A stretch of DNA of 33,917 nucleotides from an uncultured Eubacterium sp. (lineage in GTDB: Bacteria; Bacillota; Clostridia; Peptostreptococcales; Anaerovoracaceae), in assembly GCA_937894585.1 (NCBI GenBank), contig CALBGO010000008.1, forward strand, positions 1 through 33,917. The letters run 5' to 3'. Numbering within the stretch: position 1 is the first letter of the stretch; every line of letters begins with the position of its first letter. A program made the position numbers and the translations under genes. Shown piece by piece: positions 30,886 through 33,917 of the stretch. A model generated the notes under the pieces. The model worked only from the letters and a program-made list of their open reading frames with translations. It did not search any database and was not told the DNA's origin.

Positions 30886-32648
30886 TGAAAGCGGGTGAAA
30901 AAATGGGTTTATATGAAATTATAAAAGACGAAATTTCTCTGGAAAATATTTATAAGGATATGACATATCTGGTGGATCAGGTAGGTGAAAGATTATCCGG
31001 AACAGAGGAAATGAGAAAGGCAACTGAATACATCTGTCAACGACTGAATGAAAATGGTGTAGAAGGACATATTGACCATTTTCCAATGTATCAGAGTTAT
31101 CCGGGAGAAGCAGAACTGAAGGTGATGGGGCCTGAAGTAAAGGAGATTAAAGCGAGACCGGTATGTCACATTGATTCTACACCGGAAGAAGGAATTGAAA
31201 GAGAACTGGTTTATCTAGGTTCCGGCACATATGAAGACTATGAGGGGGTTGATGTAAAAGGTAAAATTGTTCTTACAGATATGAACTGGAGTCCGGGACG
31301 TCCGGAAAAAGCCAGAATTGCATGGGAAATGGGTGCAGCGGCACTGATTATTATGAATTGGGGAAAACCGGAAGATGATTTGATCCAGATGGGTGCGGTC
31401 AAAGCACAGTGGGGAAATCCGACACCGAATGATGTGAAAGATATTGTGAGACTCACAGTAATCAGTATTTCCAGAGGAGATGGTGAATATCTTGCCTCGC
31501 TTTGTGAAAAAGGTCCGGTTAAGGTATGGCTGAAGGCTGACAGTGAAAGAAAATGGATTACAGCAGATCAGCCAATCGGAAGACTTCGCGGTGGGAAGAG
31601 TAAAGGCAGATATGTTTTGGTTGGAAGCCATGTAGATGCATGGGGAAAATCTGCAATCTGCAATGCATCTGGAAATGCACTGAATTTGGAACTGGCTCGT
31701 ATTTTTGCAGAACATAAGGACGAACTGGAAAATGACATCGTGTTTACTTTCTGGGATGGACACGAGGTTGCTGAAGGCGGCGGCTCCACCTGGTATTGTG
31801 ACAATTACTGGCCGGATATGACAGAAAACTGTATTGCCTATGTTAATATTGATAATCTTGCAATCCGGGGAACAACTATTCCAGGTGTAGAAGGGCAGCC
31901 TGAACAGAAAAATATGCTGATGGACGCGATTAAGACAATCTGGGGTGTAGATGGTCAGTGGCACCATGCATATAAAGGCGGTGGAGATTCATCTTTCTTT
32001 GGGATAGGTGTTCCGTATATTGCTTTTGCAACAGAGTATACAGAAGAAATGCTCGAAGAGTTGAATTATGCATTCTACAGTCCTTGGCTGCATACTCCGG
32101 ATGATACTGTTGATAAAATTGACAGAGATTTGATGCAGAAGCATGTTGAATATTTTATGTATGTGGTTGAAAAGCTCGTTAACTCTAAAGCAGTTCCTTA
32201 TAATCTGAGTGATCTGGCTGATGATGTAGCCTTACAGTGGACTGAGATTAAGGATGCTGCAGGTCGTGCAGGAACTATGGTGGATGCAGTTTCCGAAGCA
32301 GTAGAAGCATATGTTGGGGCGATGAAGGAACTGTATGCTATGAAACCGGACGAATCTGATGAGGATGCAATGGAGTTCTATAATAAGATTGCTATGATGT
32401 GTGAACGCCAGACTACTCCGTTCAGATGTTATTCCGGAAGATATGGTCAGGATTCCTGCTGTGCTTTAGCTACAGAAAATCCAATGCCTGCACTGAAAAT
32501 TGCACTGGATCGTTATAACTCGTTTGAGGATTTTTCAGACGAAGCGAATCTTTGGGAAACTGAAGTGCTGCGTAGGCGCAATCAGGTGTATGATGCACTG
32601 ATTAATTCCGTAAATTTCCTGAATTTGTATAAGGCTGTATTAAAGTAA
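30885..32648 (+). CDS. M28-family peptidase-like protein with altered metal site
   Basis: The 587-residue protein has a PA-like inserted domain (about residues 110-220, YEDYEGVDVKGKIVL, AARGAALI-type GAAALIIMNWG) and an M28 aminopeptidase fold. Comparing with the M28 ligand pattern, the first ligand pair is kept (His249, Asp251 in GSHVDAWG), the bridging Asp is Cys259 (AICNASG), the general-base Glu is His293 (DGHEVAEGGGS) with Glu294 kept, and Asp323 and His403 (HTPDDT) remain. A C-terminal helical extension follows. No signal peptide. ATG 30885 overlaps the previous stop; ATG 30903 after GGGTGA is an alternative. It may be a hydrolase with changed chemistry or a non-peptidase; role presumably linked to the pentein substrates (inference). 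Confidence 0.85.
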   Translation: MKAGEKMGLYEIIKDEISLENIYKDMTYLVDQVGERLSGTEEMRKATEYICQRLNENGVEGHIDHFPMYQSYPGEAELKVMGPEVKEIKARPVCHIDSTPEEGIERELVYLGSGTYEDYEGVDVKGKIVLTDMNWSPGRPEKARIAWEMGAAALIIMNWGKPEDDLIQMGAVKAQWGNPTPNDVKDIVRLTVISISRGDGEYLASLCEKGPVKVWLKADSERKWITADQPIGRLRGGKSKGRYVLVGSHVDAWGKSAICNASGNALNLELARIFAEHKDELENDIVFTFWDGHEVAEGGGSTWYCDNYWPDMTENCIAYVNIDNLAIRGTTIPGVEGQPEQKNMLMDAIKTIWGVDGQWHHAYKGGGDSSFFGIGVPYIAFATEYTEEMLEELNYAFYSPWLHTPDDTVDKIDRDLMQKHVEYFMYVVEKLVNSKAVPYNLSDLADDVALQWTEIKDAAGRAGTMVDAVSEAVEAYVGAMKELYAMKPDESDEDAMEFYNKIAMMCERQTTPFRCYSGRYGQDSCCALATENPMPALKIALDRYNSFEDFSDEANLWETEVLRRRNQVYDALINSVNFLNLYKAVLK

Positions 32649-32721
32649 AGATAGGGAAATTCCTGCGTGCTAATGAAAGCAATTTACTATAAAAGATATT
32701 TTTGGCAGAAAGGAGTAAAAG

Positions 32722-33873
32722 ATGAAAAGTAAGCAAATCTCAACCCGTAGATGGATTGCTGCGGCTGTATTTCTTCTGGTAGCAGTTTTTGCAACAAATA
32801 TAGTTTTTGCAGAGACTGGTGAAGAGGCAACAAAGTATTATGGTGCATTGTCGTTGGTGACACCGTTTTTTGCAATCGTATTGTCGTTTATTACAAAACA
32901 GGTTGTTCTCTCTCTGGCAACAGCAGTTTTTGCGGGAGCTTTAATCATTAACGGCGGTAATGTAATACATGCATTTTTGCGTACATGCGATACTTATATC
33001 GTAGGAACTGTAACAGATTCATGGAACGCGACATTGCTGGTATTTATTCTTGCTGTTGGAGGCCTGATTTCCATTATGAGTAAAATGGGAGGTATGCAGG
33101 CGATGGCAATTGCAATGTCCAAGAAAGCTAAAAATGCTAAGAACTCTTTAGTAATAACTTGGATCATGGGACTTATTATTTTCTTTGAAGACTATGCGAA
33201 TTCCCTTGTGGTTGGTCCAACAATGAGACCTGCTACAGATAGAGAAAGAGTATCTAGAGAAAAACTATCTTATGTAATTGATTCTACAGCGGGACCAGTT
33301 ACAGATATTGCACCTATTTCATCTTGGACTGCCTATGAAATAGGTATGATTGCAATCGCCTTTTCTGCAGTAGGGTTTGAAGGAAATGCATATGGAACTT
33401 TTATTCAGACAATCCCATACAGATTCTACAATATTCTCGCAATTTTCATGGTACTGATTGTAATTCTCTCACAAAGAGACTTTGGACCGATGTATAAAGC
33501 TGAAAAAAGAGCACGCCTTACGGGAAAACTTCTTACAGATGATGCAAAGCCTATGATCAGTAAAGAACTGGATGCAATGAATGTAAAAGAAGGTGCCCCG
33601 CTTCGCATGTATAATGCGGTAATTCCTATTGTTGTATTTACGGTTGTTACTATTATAGGATTATGGTATACAGGCGGTGGTATGGATATGCCATTTAATT
33701 TCGCAGGTATCAGAGATTCTTTGGGAAATTCTGATGCGGCATCTAGCATTCTGTACTCGGTAATTTTTACATCTATTTTATCAATTATTATGGCTGTAGC
33801 GCAGAAAATTATGACACTGAAAGAATGTATTGATGTATGGCTTAGTGGTTGCAAAGAACTTCTGAGACTGTGA
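32722..33873 (+). pseudogene. NhaC-family Na+/H+ antiporter-like protein, C-terminally truncated
   Basis: The 383-residue membrane protein resembles NhaC-family antiporters and related amino-acid/Na+ exchangers: a TPFFAIVLSFITKQVVLSLA start, VFILAVGGLISIMSKMGG, the signature IIFFEDYANSLVVGPTMRPA (about residues 152-171), and DSTAGPVTDIAPISSWTAYE. Relatives are usually around 500 residues; this frame stops at 33871-33873 right after LKECIDVWLSGCKELLRL, where further membrane helices should follow, and no frame in the remaining 44 bp continues them. AAAGGAG precedes the ATG. It may be interrupted by an element at the right edge. As the last operon gene it would import substrate or export product. 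Confidence 0.7.
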
Positions 33874-33917
33874 AAAAAAGTCTGTAAATTTAATTAACTG
33901 ATCAATAGCCTTCTATG
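33859..33917. mobile_element. Possible start of an inserted element at the right edge
   Basis: Antiporter similarity stops at about GAGACTGTG (33863). The following bases include a short dyad, AGACT (33864-33868) and AGTCT (33878-33882), and are AT-rich with no continuation of the antiporter. This could be the terminal inverted repeat of an insertion sequence, but only about 55 bp are visible and no family can be named. Confidence 0.25.

Overview
The window looks like chromosomal DNA of an anaerobic, amino-acid- and peptide-fermenting member of the Bacillota, class Clostridia. The evidence is strong AGGAGG-type ribosome binding sites, butyrate kinase, an iron-sulfur L-serine dehydratase, a B12-dependent ribonucleotide reductase, lipoprotein-type solute binding, and peptidases of five families (M29, M18, C69, M24, M28). 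No rRNA, tRNA, CRISPR array or complete insertion sequence was seen. Genus is not determined; an asaccharolytic Clostridia lineage is an inference.

Layout. 1-2175: a YheO/DauR-type PAS-HTH regulator divergent from butyrate kinase, which is followed by a short remnant of a corrinoid (B12-binding) protein and a terminator. 2180-9825: an IclR regulator divergent from a complete oligopeptide ABC operon (binding lipoprotein, two permeases, two ATPases) that runs into an M29 aminopeptidase. 9844-15507: M18 aminopeptidase, EamA transporter, L-serine dehydratase and C69 dipeptidase, closed by a bidirectional terminator. 15540-19227 (minus strand): NusG domain II protein, Gx transporter, M24 Xaa-Pro aminopeptidase and AEC carrier, with a lipoprotein ApbE flavin transferase transcribed divergently from only 20 bp away. 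Together these suggest uptake of peptides, cytoplasmic hydrolysis, and fermentation of the released amino acids.

20291-23588 is more accessory in character: a PD-(D/E)XK-like nuclease of unknown role, a 255-bp cluster of GTGGCAGA inverted repeats, and a MocR/PdxR-like regulator (whose PLP-binding lysine is replaced by serine) divergent from an ECF transporter S component. 23705-26422 is nrdJ with two NrdR boxes flanking its -10 box and a structured leader. 26496-27188 is a HigBA/RelE-type toxin-antitoxin pair with a consensus promoter carrying a palindromic operator.

27448-33873 is the most unusual unit: a PAS/sigma-54 activator, a terminator, a textbook -24/-12 promoter, two tandem paralogous pentein (amidinohydrolase/arginine-deiminase-superfamily) enzymes, an M28-fold protein with altered metal-site residues, and an NhaC-family antiporter that ends early near the right edge. 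No carbamoyltransferase or carbamate kinase accompanies them, so this does not look like the standard arginine deiminase pathway; a catabolic system for another guanidino or acyl/peptidyl-guanidino compound is proposed as inference.
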